From G020348185 sp964525045 (GTDB taxonomy: Bacteria > Nitrospirota > Nitrospiria > Nitrospirales > UBA8639), in the NCBI GenBank assembly GCA_964525045.1, contig CAZGFD010000009.1:85705-149704 (forward strand): 64,000 bases of DNA, given 5' to 3'. A program made the position numbers and the translations under genes. Positions 8,581-16,841 of this stretch are shown here, piece after piece. Position 1 is the first letter of the stretch. Each line of letters starts with the position of its first letter. The notes below the pieces were generated by a model. That model saw only the letters and a list, made by a program, of their open reading frames with translations. It searched no databases and was not told the DNA's origin.

Positions 8581-10434
8581 ATGAGTAGATCAAAAAAATC
8601 GGAAAATCAAAAGAAGGAAAACGTTGGGGTGGTTAACGTCGTCGAGACACCGCTTGCCACGAAACAAAGCACCCTGCAAAAGGTTTTAACCTCCGCTGTC
8701 AATGATCTGGGCATGGAAGCGGCTTTTATAGGAATTAAAACCCATGATCAAGGTTCTTTAGTTCCTCAGGTATCCAGGGGGTTTTCCTCTCGAGAAATTC
8801 GGGCCATCCTTCGAGCCTTATGGGCGGACTATGGAAAGGGCATAGGTCTCAATCATCAATCATCTGAGGCTGATCCCTTCGGCCTTCTTCGGCTTCGCAT
8901 GGTGACCCCGGGAAGCAAAATTATTTTAGCTGTCCCCTTAAAATTTGGTGGTCGAATCTACGGAACTCTCGTGGTGGGAAAACGAGAAAGTGCTTCCCTC
9001 CCCAAAAGGGAGAAAACCACTATTGTCCGAAGTGGGAGTCACATCACGGAGGAACTGAAGAAGGCAGGTTTGTTCGGATCTCCCTTGATATTGGGATCAT
9101 CCATGGTGGCTCATGAACCGGCTTCAGGTGAGGGAGAGAGCGTTCAAGTCCCTCAACTCCGTACCTATACCAACCCCGACGTCCAAGAACGTGTAGCTGG
9201 CCTACTACATGACGCGGAAAAGTCTTTAGATTTTGAGCGGGCGTGGGTAACGATTTATGACCCTATTGTGGCCTCTTTGGAAATATTGGGTGGTGTTGGG
9301 AACCAGAAACGTGATCTGGCTCCCGGTCATCGTCTCCCGATCGATGAATCGGCTTCTGGCTGGGCAGTCAGACACCGGAAACATCGGTGTGATCAAAATT
9401 TGGCTTCTACGCAGGGGCGTTTCCAAGATTATAAGCAATTGTACAAAGACCGCTTTGCTTCAACGCTTGTCGTCCCATTTTTTGTGAGAGGACGAGTCGC
9501 CGGGACCGTCACGTTAGCTTCAAAAACTCCTTCGCAGTATGACATCAATGCATTTGACCTCGCCAAAGTCGAGCCGGTGACCACCAAGTTGGTTGAACTC
9601 TTTGAGGATCCTTCGGCCAGGCTTTCCGTACTCTCAGACCCCGAATCTCCATCCGAACCACAAGCGGATAAAGTGAAGAGTGACACCACGGAAACCGCCA
9701 TCCGTCGCGAAGAACGGCGAGTGGCCCTTCAAGAAATGAGCTCATTTTTGGCGACCGAAATCCGAGAACCCATGGGATTTATTCGGGCGCAAATGGAAGA
9801 GATTACGAGCGAGGCCCATTTAGATTTTGATTCCCAAACCCGTGTGGAAACGGCGATGCGGGATCTCATGCGAATTGAAGCCCTCCTCAATGAAGTGTTG
9901 GATTTTGCCAAGCCGTTAACCCTGGATCGACGTTCGTGTCGTATCCAGGCTCTCCTTGACCATGCCTTGTCTCTCATTTCTACGGACTTGAGGGTCAACC
10001 GGATTGAAGTCCAAAAGGACTATCCCGCCCGTCTGGCGCCAGTGCGCTGGGATGAGGCAAAAATGCAACATGCGTTCTTGTCTATTTTTAAGAATTCACT
10101 GGAAGCCATGTCTCCAGGTGGTCACCTCCGCGTGTCCGTGAAGCTACATCGGGGCCGCCGGAACGAAGTGGTCATTAAAATTGAGAATGACGGAGTCCCT
10201 ATTCCGCCTGAAGTGGTGGATAAGGTCTTTGAGCCCTATTTCACCACCAAGCGATCCGGAACCGGTCTCGGGCTAGCAAGCGTAAAAAAGATTGTGGAGG
10301 AACACCATGGGCACATTGGCATAGCCAGTAGACCGGAACAGGGAACAACCGTCACTTTGCGGATGCCTATCCCACGGCAACGCGTCCCCTATAGGGGGAA
10401 ACAGGTGACGAGAAGAACCCGTCGAACTACCTGA
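8581..10434 (+). CDS. GAF-domain sensor kinase-like protein lacking the phospho-accepting histidine
   Basis: About 617 aa if started at ATG 8581; a TTG at 8548 would add 11 residues. The N-terminal half shows a weak and then a clear GAF domain (about residues 210-345). A dimerisation region follows in which the expected H-box (HEIRNP) reads ATEIREP, so Thr replaces the phosphorylatable His (codon 9754-9756). The C-terminal ATPase keeps the N-box (FKNSLEAM), the F-box (VFEPYFTTK) and GTGLGL, but the G1 box reads ENDGVPIP. It is therefore probably not an orthodox autokinase; it might be a signalling scaffold or modulate another kinase. No response regulator is adjacent. Confidence 0.85.
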   Translation: MSRSKKSENQKKENVGVVNVVETPLATKQSTLQKVLTSAVNDLGMEAAFIGIKTHDQGSLVPQVSRGFSSREIRAILRALWADYGKGIGLNHQSSEADPFGLLRLRMVTPGSKIILAVPLKFGGRIYGTLVVGKRESASLPKREKTTIVRSGSHITEELKKAGLFGSPLILGSSMVAHEPASGEGESVQVPQLRTYTNPDVQERVAGLLHDAEKSLDFERAWVTIYDPIVASLEILGGVGNQKRDLAPGHRLPIDESASGWAVRHRKHRCDQNLASTQGRFQDYKQLYKDRFASTLVVPFFVRGRVAGTVTLASKTPSQYDINAFDLAKVEPVTTKLVELFEDPSARLSVLSDPESPSEPQADKVKSDTTETAIRREERRVALQEMSSFLATEIREPMGFIRAQMEEITSEAHLDFDSQTRVETAMRDLMRIEALLNEVLDFAKPLTLDRRSCRIQALLDHALSLISTDLRVNRIEVQKDYPARLAPVRWDEAKMQHAFLSIFKNSLEAMSPGGHLRVSVKLHRGRRNEVVIKIENDGVPIPPEVVDKVFEPYFTTKRSGTGLGLASVKKIVEEHHGHIGIASRPEQGTTVTLRMPIPRQRVPYRGKQVTRRTRRTT

Positions 10435-10459
10435 GGCTTCCAATTCTTTTTAATTAAAC

Positions 10460-10489
10460 TTGACACTCTGGTAAGAATAAGAATAATAT
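10460..10489 (+). promoter_or_regulatory. Putative strong sigma-70 promoter of the small exported protein gene
   Basis: A consensus TTGACA at 10460-10465 is followed after 18 bp by TAATAT (10484-10489, 4 of 6). The gene downstream also has an AAAGGAG ribosome site and a strong terminator, so it looks like a well-expressed single-gene unit. Confidence 0.5.
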
Positions 10490-10569
10490 TGCACCCCTTA
10501 CAAGAAATTGTCATCTTGAATAAAGAGTTTCTTCCATTGTTAACCAGCTTATAACAAAGGAGTGGACTT

Positions 10570-10914
10570 ATGAAGGCTTTTGGAATTCTTCTCGGCACGA
10601 TGGGTGCCAGTGTAGTTGCCATCTCTTTGGCCTTTGCTAATCCTGCTTTGCTCCCCAAACACCCTGGGTATCCTGCAAAAGGGACATCACCAGCAACTGG
10701 CCAACCAACCGCTAATGATCAAGGCCAAACCAATGTGGTTGATTTAAGCGGAGCAGCCGGGTCACTTGATTCGGCCGCCAAGAATGAAGTGATGGATCCA
10801 AACAGAGAGCGGGTTAAGAAATCGATGGGTGCCGGCCGGCTTCCACAGGTAGAAGGTCCTCTCAATAAGGTCAATATAAATCCCGCTGGGGCCACCTCGA
10901 CAGTCATTAAATAG
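10570..10914 (+). CDS. Small exported protein of unknown function, 114 aa
   Basis: I do not recognise the family. Residues 1-23 form a typical signal peptide (MKAFGILLGTMGASVVAISL) with probable cleavage after AFA. The mature part is about 90 residues, rich in Gly, Ala, Pro, Asn and Lys, without Cys, and probably mostly unstructured. The gene has its own consensus -35 (10460), AAAGGAG 7 nt before the ATG and a perfect 11-bp terminator hairpin, which suggests abundant expression. It could be a cell-envelope or stress-related peptide, but nothing in the sequence proves this. Confidence 0.75.
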   Translation: MKAFGILLGTMGASVVAISLAFANPALLPKHPGYPAKGTSPATGQPTANDQGQTNVVDLSGAAGSLDSAAKNEVMDPNRERVKKSMGAGRLPQVEGPLNKVNINPAGATSTVIK

Positions 10915-10941
10915 TTCCCCCAAAAGCGGTGATGATGGATA

Positions 10942-10980
10942 GGGAGGTTGCTTTAGTAGCAACCTCCCTTTTTTTGTTTT
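10942..10980 (+). terminator. Rho-independent terminator
   Basis: GGGAGGTTGCT (10942-10952) pairs perfectly with AGCAACCTCCC (10958-10968) around a 5-nt loop and is followed by T7-G-T5. It lies 27 nt after the stop of the small exported protein gene. Confidence 0.93.
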
Positions 10981-11035
10981 TCCTACTTTTGCGGGCGATG
11001 TCTGGATGGGCAGCAATGGAAGCTTCCTTAAAAGC

Positions 11036-11155
11036 CATTTCCAATATCGAACCAGAAATAACGAATATCGAAAGGGAAGGACCAGAAAGCTTAATTTTTT
11101 CACTTCAAGATTCGTGATTCATTATTGGAAATTCGATATTCTTCAATTTTTGTTC
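11036..11155. repeat. Inverted-repeat element, ATATCGAA family (copy 1, short)
   Basis: GAATATCGAA at 11063-11072 is the exact inverse of TTCGATATTC at 11142-11151. Each is embedded in longer arms of related words (CCAATATCGAACC, GATTCATTATTGG). At about 115-120 bp this copy is shorter than the roughly 190-200-bp copies at 41.7, 44.95 and 58.6 kb. It lies between a terminator and the midA-like gene. Confidence 0.65.
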
Positions 11156-11234
11156 TTCATCACCTTACCCGCCATTGTCCCGTCGCACCCAGGCGAACGG
11201 GTCTGGAAACCTGGAATGTTCGGCATAATTTTTC

Positions 11235-12290
11235 ATGGAAACCCTGCTTGCCAAGAAAATTAAGGATAAAATCCGCAAGTATGGCCCGATGACCTTTCGG
11301 GATTTTATGGCGTTAGCGCTCTATGATCCCGACCATGGTTTTTATACTAAGGGGCCGGGAATCGGCATTCGTACGGGGATGTTTAATACCAATGCGATGT
11401 TTCCCGCCTTCGCTTTTGCTCTAGCCCGGGCTATTCAACATGCTGAAGGTCTTGTCGGGGAGTCTCTCAGAATTGTGGAGTTAGGCGGGGGGACAGCAAA
11501 ACTGGCTTCAAACCTGCGATCGTTTCTTTCAACTCCCCACGAGTACGTTATTGTGGACATCAGTCCTGGTTTTCGAGCCCAGCAAACACGGAAGGGATTT
11601 CAGGTCATGGATTCTGCGGACGGTCTTCTTCCCGCGCCCACGTTTGCCTTCGGGAACGAAGTTCTTGACGCCCTTCCGGTGCATTGGGTGATGGGGGATG
11701 GGTCGGGTGACATTCTCGAATTTTATGTCGCCATTGATGGAAACGGAGGGTTTATTGAACAGCCAGACGTGGCTTCGACCCCCTTATTGTCTGAACGACT
11801 TCAAACTGAGGGAATCATGTTAGGGCGTGGACAAATTGCTGAGATCTGTTTGGACCTTGATGGGTTCATGGAAAAGGTTGCTCGGCCGATTTCCAAGGGT
11901 TACCTCATGTTTATCGATTATGGTGAGGAGGCATCGTCCTTATATTCCCACTCACGACGAAATGGGACCCTCCGATCGTTTCGTTCTCAACAGGCTGTCT
12001 TCAATCCCTTTGAGTGGGTTGGTGCCCAAGATATAACGGCAGATGTCGATTTCACGGCCCTTAAAATGGCAGCAAGGAAAGCTGGGCTTCAATTCACTGG
12101 GTGTCTCCCACAAGGAACCTGGCTCACCAACTTGGGGATACGGGACTATTCGAAGGTGGTTGAGGATAGTCGCTCAGCTGAAGAGGAAATTTTCTTTCTG
12201 TCTAATCCAGCCAGGTTAGGAAGCACTTTCGATGTAGCCCTGTTCAAAACCGAAGGGTTACCTGATGGCTGTAGCCTACACTTACGCTGA
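11235..12290 (+). CDS. SAM-dependent methyltransferase, MidA/NDUFAF7 family
   Basis: A 351-aa class I methyltransferase of the family that includes mitochondrial MidA/NDUFAF7, which methylates an arginine of a complex I subunit. The N-terminus has the family phrase FRDFMALALYDPDHGFY. The SAM-binding site is RIVELGGGTAKLA (about residue 78), and GNEVLDALPVHWV (about residue 137) is the family signature. Bacterial members are common but their substrates are mostly unproven. No complex I genes are in the window. The gene seems to stand alone. Confidence 0.85.
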   Translation: METLLAKKIKDKIRKYGPMTFRDFMALALYDPDHGFYTKGPGIGIRTGMFNTNAMFPAFAFALARAIQHAEGLVGESLRIVELGGGTAKLASNLRSFLSTPHEYVIVDISPGFRAQQTRKGFQVMDSADGLLPAPTFAFGNEVLDALPVHWVMGDGSGDILEFYVAIDGNGGFIEQPDVASTPLLSERLQTEGIMLGRGQIAEICLDLDGFMEKVARPISKGYLMFIDYGEEASSLYSHSRRNGTLRSFRSQQAVFNPFEWVGAQDITADVDFTALKMAARKAGLQFTGCLPQGTWLTNLGIRDYSKVVEDSRSAEEEIFFLSNPARLGSTFDVALFKTEGLPDGCSLHLR

Positions 12291-12594
12291 CAAAACAGTC
12301 AGTCAAACTCCCTTATCTCCTTCCAAAATACCCTAAGGTGTGATTTATTTGGATAAAATGTTACATTATTTTTCCCCTAGGTATGTCTTCTTTGACCTTT
12401 AAAAGACACAAAGTGTCAACTTCTTTAGCAACGCTGTATCAATTTGTCCACACTTTTTCCCTATATTTTCTGAGTACTTATTTCATTATATCTATTAAAC
12501 CTGTTAAAAATTAGTTTTCTTTTTTTTCCCAAACCCGCTAAATAATTTAACTTTTACCTTTAAATAAAAAATAATTTTTTTATAACCGAATAAC
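12291..12594. other. AT-rich intergenic stretch upstream of a sigma-54 promoter
   Basis: No convincing gene lies here. The stretch is much richer in A+T than its surroundings (runs such as TTTTTTTT and AAATAAAAAATAATTTTTTT near 12510-12580), which would suit bending DNA or binding of IHF-like proteins upstream of the sigma-54 element at 12595. The GTTAAC triplet found at the two minus-strand sigma-54 promoters is not present here. Confidence 0.5.
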
Positions 12595-12610
12595 TGGCAC
12601 GCAACGTGCA
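12595..12610 (+). promoter_or_regulatory. Putative sigma-54 (-24/-12) promoter
   Basis: TGGCACGCAACGTGCA matches the consensus TGGCACGNNNNTTGCA at 11 of 12 fixed positions, including the essential GG and GC with the correct 10-bp spacing. Transcription would start near 12621, 44 nt before the ATG of the zinc-ribbon gene. Confidence 0.75.
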
Positions 12611-12664
12611 AAGTAAAAAATCCTACGGTAACAGCATTACATTGTTAGCTAGGGAGGTGGGGCT

Positions 12665-12889
12665 ATGAAATGCAGTCGCTGTAACGGATTTATGGTGGTG
12701 GAAGATTGCTTAGATACCAAAGGGGAACCAGGCCAATTATGGATTAGAGCCCTTCGATGTGTCATGTGTGGCAACCTTATCGATCCGATCATTAACCGTC
12801 ACCGGGATGGATTTAGGGCCCAGGTTCTACCCTATCGTAATCGAGTCAGAAGGGCACCTAGAACTCCCGTGGCCCGTTTGACCGCCTGA
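12665..12889 (+). CDS. Small zinc-ribbon protein (paralogue of the gene at 25.7 kb), 74 aa
   Basis: The two knuckles CSRC (residues 3-6) and CVMC (about residues 32-35) form a CxxC-Xn-CxxC ribbon, followed by a basic, proline- and arginine-rich tail. It is clearly related to the protein at 25722-25904, sharing MxCSxCxGxMV, then RCxxCG and DPxIxxR. A very good ribosome site (GGGAGGTGG, 12652-12660) lies before the ATG, and a near-consensus sigma-54 promoter 55 bp upstream implies activator-dependent expression. Function is unknown; possible roles are metal binding or a small regulator. The neighbouring SLC13 transporter begins 565 bp downstream and need not be co-transcribed. Confidence 0.8.
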   Translation: MKCSRCNGFMVVEDCLDTKGEPGQLWIRALRCVMCGNLIDPIINRHRDGFRAQVLPYRNRVRRAPRTPVARLTA

Positions 12890-13454
12890 CGAGTTTCTAA
12901 AGTACGAGGTAAATTCAGAAAACAACGGTGCCAGGAACCCACAAGGGTTTTTCTCACAAGTTTCCGTGGTCTTAGGGAGATATTTGTATACCCACAAAGC
13001 CCTCCCTTTTCCCTTCTCACACACCCAGATAAATCCTTTGTTTTAAATTGTACGCGACTTTTCTTTAAAGCAAAGTCTTTCTTTCCGAATGAAGCCTCCC
13101 GGGCTTCCTCAATCCTCACATCGTAATACCGTCACTCAAATACACCTTACGTCTCAGGCCTTACGAGATGTAATGTGGGCATTGACCACTGTTCTGATTC
13201 ACCACTGCATTTTTCTCTGACCTTCATGCAAAGGAGTGCAAAAGTATTTGCAATTTGTTCTTGTCAATTATTGCGTTCTGAGCTGATGGTAAGCATAATT
13301 CCAACACAAACTTTTTCCTTCCCGATAATTGTTAGTTCGAAATTTGATATTCTTATCCCTAGCATACCCGCCGACATCAGATCCTCTTCTCCCATTGATG
13401 AACAGAGAATTTCCGCACGGATCCCCCTACACCTGAAAAGGACATGTTGATCGG
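12890..13454. other. 565-bp gap without recognisable genes
   Basis: Neither strand carries an ORF with a ribosome site or a familiar protein phrase. The few open stretches have atypical composition. I found no strong terminator, promoter or repeat here. The G+C is lower than in flanking genes. It may hold the promoter region of the SLC13 gene or decayed sequence. Confidence 0.4.
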
Positions 13455-15263
13455 ATGGCCAACGACCAGATCCTGCTTCTCAGTCTGCTCGGCCTGGTCT
13501 TTTCGCTCTTTCTCTGGGGACGGTGGCGGTATGATGTCATAGCGGTAGGGGCGTTATTGATCGCCACGGTCAGCGGGGTGATTCTTCCCCAGGCCGCCTT
13601 TTCCGGGTTTGGGCATCCTGCGACGGTCACGGTCGCGGCGGTCCTCATCATCAGTCGGGCCCTGACGAACACGGGCGTCGTGGGAATCGCGACCGGCCTT
13701 GTCAAAGTTGCCCTTCCCAAACCTACCTTCCATATCGCGGCCCTTTCCGGGTTAGGCGCTCTGTTATCGACGATTATGAATAATGTAGGAGCTTTGGCCT
13801 TGTTAATGCCCGTAGCTTTGCAATCTTCGGTGGAGGCAAAACGGTCGCCGGCTGTTATTCTCATGCCGTTGGCCTTTGGAACGATTTTGGGCGGAATGGT
13901 TACCCTGATCGGAACCCCCCCGAATATCATCGTGGCCGCCTATCGGGGGGAAGTCACCGGGGAACCTTTCAACATGTTTGATTTTTCGCCTGTTGGTGCA
14001 ACCGTCGCCTTGGTCGGTCTCATATTTGTCACAGTAATCGGATGGCGCTTCATTCCGTCTGCACGTCGACAACAGAATACCTCTCAAGAACTGTTCAAGA
14101 TTGAGGATTATGTGGCGGAAGTAAGAGTGCCCGAAGGATCCAAGGCAATAGGAAAAACTCTCAACGAACTTGAGTCAGCCACTGAAGACTCAGATGCCCT
14201 GGTCGTTGGCCTCATCCGGGGAGAGCGATCGATTTTGGGCGCGGCGTGGCGAGAACGCATTCAAGCCGGGGATATTGTCATTCTTGAATCAGATCAGAAA
14301 GGCCTCGACAAGTTTGTCGGAACATTGGAGCTAGAGCTGCCGAGTGCGAAGGGGAAAGAAAAGGAAGAGCGGGAAAAACCAAAGGTCGAAGCCCTCCATT
14401 CCGGAGATGGAGCCTTGATGGAAGCCGTCATCCCACCCGAACGATCATGGTTGATTGGGAAGACTCCCAAATCACTCAAACTCCGAACTCAATTTGGCGT
14501 GAATTTACTTGCCGCTTCCCGTCAGGGGCAACCGCATCGGGGACGATTGAAATCGTTTCGTTTCCGGGCGGGGGACGTGCTTTTACTTCAAGGAGAAGAA
14601 GATCGGCTGAGAGAAGTTATCTCTCGGTTGGGGTGTTTGCCACTGGCTGAACGCCAGCTTCAATTTGTGAAACGGAACCTGGCTCTGCTTTCCGCGCTGG
14701 TGTTCGGCTTTGCCATTACGAGTGCCACGTTGGGATTGCTTTCATTACCCATCGCATTGGCTTCTGCAGCGACAATAATGGTTCTGTTAAACATTGTGCC
14801 GGCCCGAGAGGTGTACGATTCTATTGATTGGCCGGTTGTCGTGCTGATTGGAGCGATGATCCCAATTGGGCAAGCCTTAGAAGAGACGGGTGCAACCAAA
14901 TTGGTGGTGGAAAGTTTTTTGGGAGTTGCATCGGGTTTCTCTCCCGTCGTGATACTGACCTTGGTTCTTATTTTGACGATGATGCTCTCTGATGTACTCA
15001 ACAATGCTGCCACGGCCGTGGTGATGGCCCCGTTTGGGTGGACCCTGGCCCAGCATTTGGGGGTCAATCCGGATCCATTTCTCATGGCAGTGGCCATTGG
15101 GGCATCCTGTGCGTTCCTCACTCCAATTGGTCATCAAAACAATCTTCTGGTGATGGGACCGGGAGGATATCGTTTCGGGGATTTTTGGCGGATGGGCCTA
15201 CCTTTGGAATTTCTGATTGTGGCGGTTTCTATTCCGACCCTTATTTGGGTATGGCCGCTCTAA
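13455..15263 (+). CDS. SLC13/DASS-family anion transporter with two TrkA-C domains
   Basis: A 602-aa integral membrane protein of the divalent-anion/sodium symporter class (sulfate, dicarboxylates or similar). Two membrane halves each carry the family's paired features: NNVGALALLMP and LIGTPPNIIV in the first, LNNAATAVVMAP and TPIGHQNNLLVMGPGGY in the second. Between them (about residues 215-400) lie two soluble RCK_C/TrkA-C domains (VAEVRVPEGSKAIGKTL and EAVIPPERSWLIGKT), as in SLC13-like sulfate permeases. It is next to the sulfur-oxidation region and converges on the TauE gene, so sulfate or another sulfur oxyanion is a reasonable but unproven substrate. Confidence 0.88.
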   Translation: MANDQILLLSLLGLVFSLFLWGRWRYDVIAVGALLIATVSGVILPQAAFSGFGHPATVTVAAVLIISRALTNTGVVGIATGLVKVALPKPTFHIAALSGLGALLSTIMNNVGALALLMPVALQSSVEAKRSPAVILMPLAFGTILGGMVTLIGTPPNIIVAAYRGEVTGEPFNMFDFSPVGATVALVGLIFVTVIGWRFIPSARRQQNTSQELFKIEDYVAEVRVPEGSKAIGKTLNELESATEDSDALVVGLIRGERSILGAAWRERIQAGDIVILESDQKGLDKFVGTLELELPSAKGKEKEEREKPKVEALHSGDGALMEAVIPPERSWLIGKTPKSLKLRTQFGVNLLAASRQGQPHRGRLKSFRFRAGDVLLLQGEEDRLREVISRLGCLPLAERQLQFVKRNLALLSALVFGFAITSATLGLLSLPIALASAATIMVLLNIVPAREVYDSIDWPVVVLIGAMIPIGQALEETGATKLVVESFLGVASGFSPVVILTLVLILTMMLSDVLNNAATAVVMAPFGWTLAQHLGVNPDPFLMAVAIGASCAFLTPIGHQNNLLVMGPGGYRFGDFWRMGLPLEFLIVAVSIPTLIWVWPL

Positions 15264-15275
15264 CGTCAAATTTAG

Positions 15276-15359
15276 AGTTTCAGGTTCCAAGTTTCAGGTT
15301 TCAGGTGCAAAGGATTTTTGAATCTTCCCAACCAAACTTGGAACATGAAACTTGAAACC
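15276..15359. repeat. Inverted repeat of the GAAACCTG family between convergent genes
   Basis: The left arm (about 15276-15307: AGTTTCAGGTTCCAAGTTTC and similar) faces the right arm (about 15335-15359: AACTTGGAACATGAAACTTG, then AAACC). It spans the gap between the SLC13 and TauE genes and could serve as a bidirectional terminator. It shares words with the repeats at 5.9, 38.2 and 57.4 kb. Confidence 0.6.
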
Positions 15360-15367
15360 GGTTCCTC

Positions 15368-16153
15368 CTACATTAACCGGGCTCCGTTATCAACGAGGAG
15401 AAACAGCCCGGTTCCGCCTGCCAGAAACGCGAAGACTTTTTGAATGAATTCCTCATCGGTGGTTTTCCCGATTCGAGTTCCGATAAGCATGCCGACAAGA
15501 CTTCCTCCAAGAATCAGAGCTGCCAACATATAATCAATCGGAGTTTTTTCCAAGTGACCGATAATTCCTCCAATGGAAATCAACGCGATAATCAACAAGG
15601 AAGTCCCGATCGCCACTTGCATAGGAAAACTCATTACGAAAAACAAAGCTGGGACAATGAGGAATCCTCCTCCGACCCCAAAAAATCCGGTGAGCAGACC
15701 GACCCCCAGACCGATCCCCAGAGCTTTCGATGCACAACTAAACGAAAAGGTCTTTGCGCAACCTTCCTCCACATTGAGAGGCCTGTGCCCTCGACCTTTC
15801 AACAATGTCCAGATGCTGATGCCACACAACAAGAATCCAAACAAAAAAAGTACCATTTCGCCCGTAACCAGATGTTGCCCATGGGCTCCTAGCCAGGCTC
15901 CGATCATCCCTGTTCCACTGAATAGGACCGCTGCAAGGCCACGAACTTTTCCGATACGGTGGGCCCGCCACGCCCCGAATAAGGCGGAATAGCCGATTAC
16001 CACAAGAGACAGCGCGGTGGCTTTCTGAACCGGAACTCCCACGACATAGACCAGTAAGGGAATGGCAATTAACGATCCTCCTCCCCCGGTAGCTCCAAGG
16101 AGCAGGCCCACCATACTACCCGAAAGGATGGCTAGTAGCGCTTGGAAGACCAT
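15368..16153 (-). CDS. TauE/SafE-family sulfite (or sulfonate) exporter
   Basis: A 261-aa membrane protein with about eight spans and two related halves, each with a glycine-rich loop (GATGGGGSLIAIPLL, GFFGVGGGFLIVPAL) that marks the TauE/SafE (DUF81) family. Members export sulfite or sulfoacetate, or take up sulfur anions. It is the last gene of the minus-strand run that includes a sulfite dehydrogenase and a CstB-like enzyme. In Staphylococcus a tauE gene belongs to the cst operon with cstB. Here it would relieve sulfite toxicity. It starts 25 bp after the diheme cytochrome gene. Confidence 0.87.
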   Translation of the reverse strand: MVFQALLAILSGSMVGLLLGATGGGGSLIAIPLLVYVVGVPVQKATALSLVVIGYSALFGAWRAHRIGKVRGLAAVLFSGTGMIGAWLGAHGQHLVTGEMVLFLFGFLLCGISIWTLLKGRGHRPLNVEEGCAKTFSFSCASKALGIGLGVGLLTGFFGVGGGFLIVPALFFVMSFPMQVAIGTSLLIIALISIGGIIGHLEKTPIDYMLAALILGGSLVGMLIGTRIGKTTDEEFIQKVFAFLAGGTGLFLLVDNGARLM

Positions 16154-16178
16154 GAAAGAAAGAGAATGAAGGGCTTGG

Positions 16179-16841
16179 TCACTGGCTTAAACTTCTGATA
16201 TAAGCCAGCACATCTTGCATGTCTTGAGGAGTAAGCCCGCCTTTCCAGGACGGCATCGCCGTCCCGGGTCGGCCATTCTGAATCGTGTCGAGCAGATCCT
16301 GATCAGACTTGTTCCCGGTGGCCGTAAGGTCACCCGCGGGCGGCACCAGCACCTTACCAATGGGACCATCACCTTTCCCTTCCGTTCCGTGGCAGGTTAC
16401 ACAATTCTTTTCGTAGACGGCTTTCCCATTCTGGGCATGCCCTTCGCGTTGGGGAGAAAGCTGTGGTTGGGCTTGGGCCTCTTTGATTAACGAGGTCGCT
16501 TGGATATCATTTTGCCGGACAAGGTAGTTGACGAGGGGGGAAATTTGGTCGTCAGGAATGGAGCATCCAAAGGCGGACTTCATTTTTTTTACAATGTTCG
16601 TCCATGTTTTTTCTGAGTGAGGTGGTTGCATATAAATGTATTCGGCCGAATGACAGACTCCGCAGAATGATGAAGCAATGGCACTCCCCGAACCGGGCTG
16701 AAAGGAAAATGGATCGCTGGGCAAGACGATGGGCTTTTCAGGAGTTGAATTGGGATTGGCCGTGGCCAAAGGCAAGAGGCAAATGAAGAGAACAAGAATA
16801 CTAAAGATCCACGCATGTCCCCCCCGAGTAACCGGCTTCAT
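16179..16841 (-). CDS. Exported diheme cytochrome c, likely electron acceptor of the sulfite dehydrogenase
   Basis: The signal peptide is followed by two c-heme sites: C60-GV-C63-H64 within a SorB-like context (SSFCGVCHSAEYIYMQPP, then KMKSAFG) and C147-VT-C150-H151 in an ordinary cytochrome c domain (GKAVYEKNCVTCHGTEGKGD). Probable axial methionines are in the KKMK and TAMPSW segments. The N-terminal domain resembles the SorB subunit of SorAB. The start codon overlaps the stop of the sulfite dehydrogenase gene (ATGA), so the two are translationally coupled. It would carry electrons from sulfite to the respiratory chain in the periplasm. A two-domain SorB-plus-cytochrome arrangement differs from monoheme SorB. 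Confidence 0.88.
   Translation of the reverse strand: MKPVTRGGHAWIFSILVLFICLLPLATANPNSTPEKPIVLPSDPFSFQPGSGSAIASSFCGVCHSAEYIYMQPPHSEKTWTNIVKKMKSAFGCSIPDDQISPLVNYLVRQNDIQATSLIKEAQAQPQLSPQREGHAQNGKAVYEKNCVTCHGTEGKGDGPIGKVLVPPAGDLTATGNKSDQDLLDTIQNGRPGTAMPSWKGGLTPQDMQDVLAYIRSLSQ

Noticed and set aside
10929..11117. 62-codon ORF after the small exported protein
   Set aside because: It runs through the terminator hairpin and the repeat element, so it is not a plausible gene.
13175..13450. 91-codon ORF upstream of the SLC13 gene
   Set aside because: No ribosome site, odd composition and no family resemblance.
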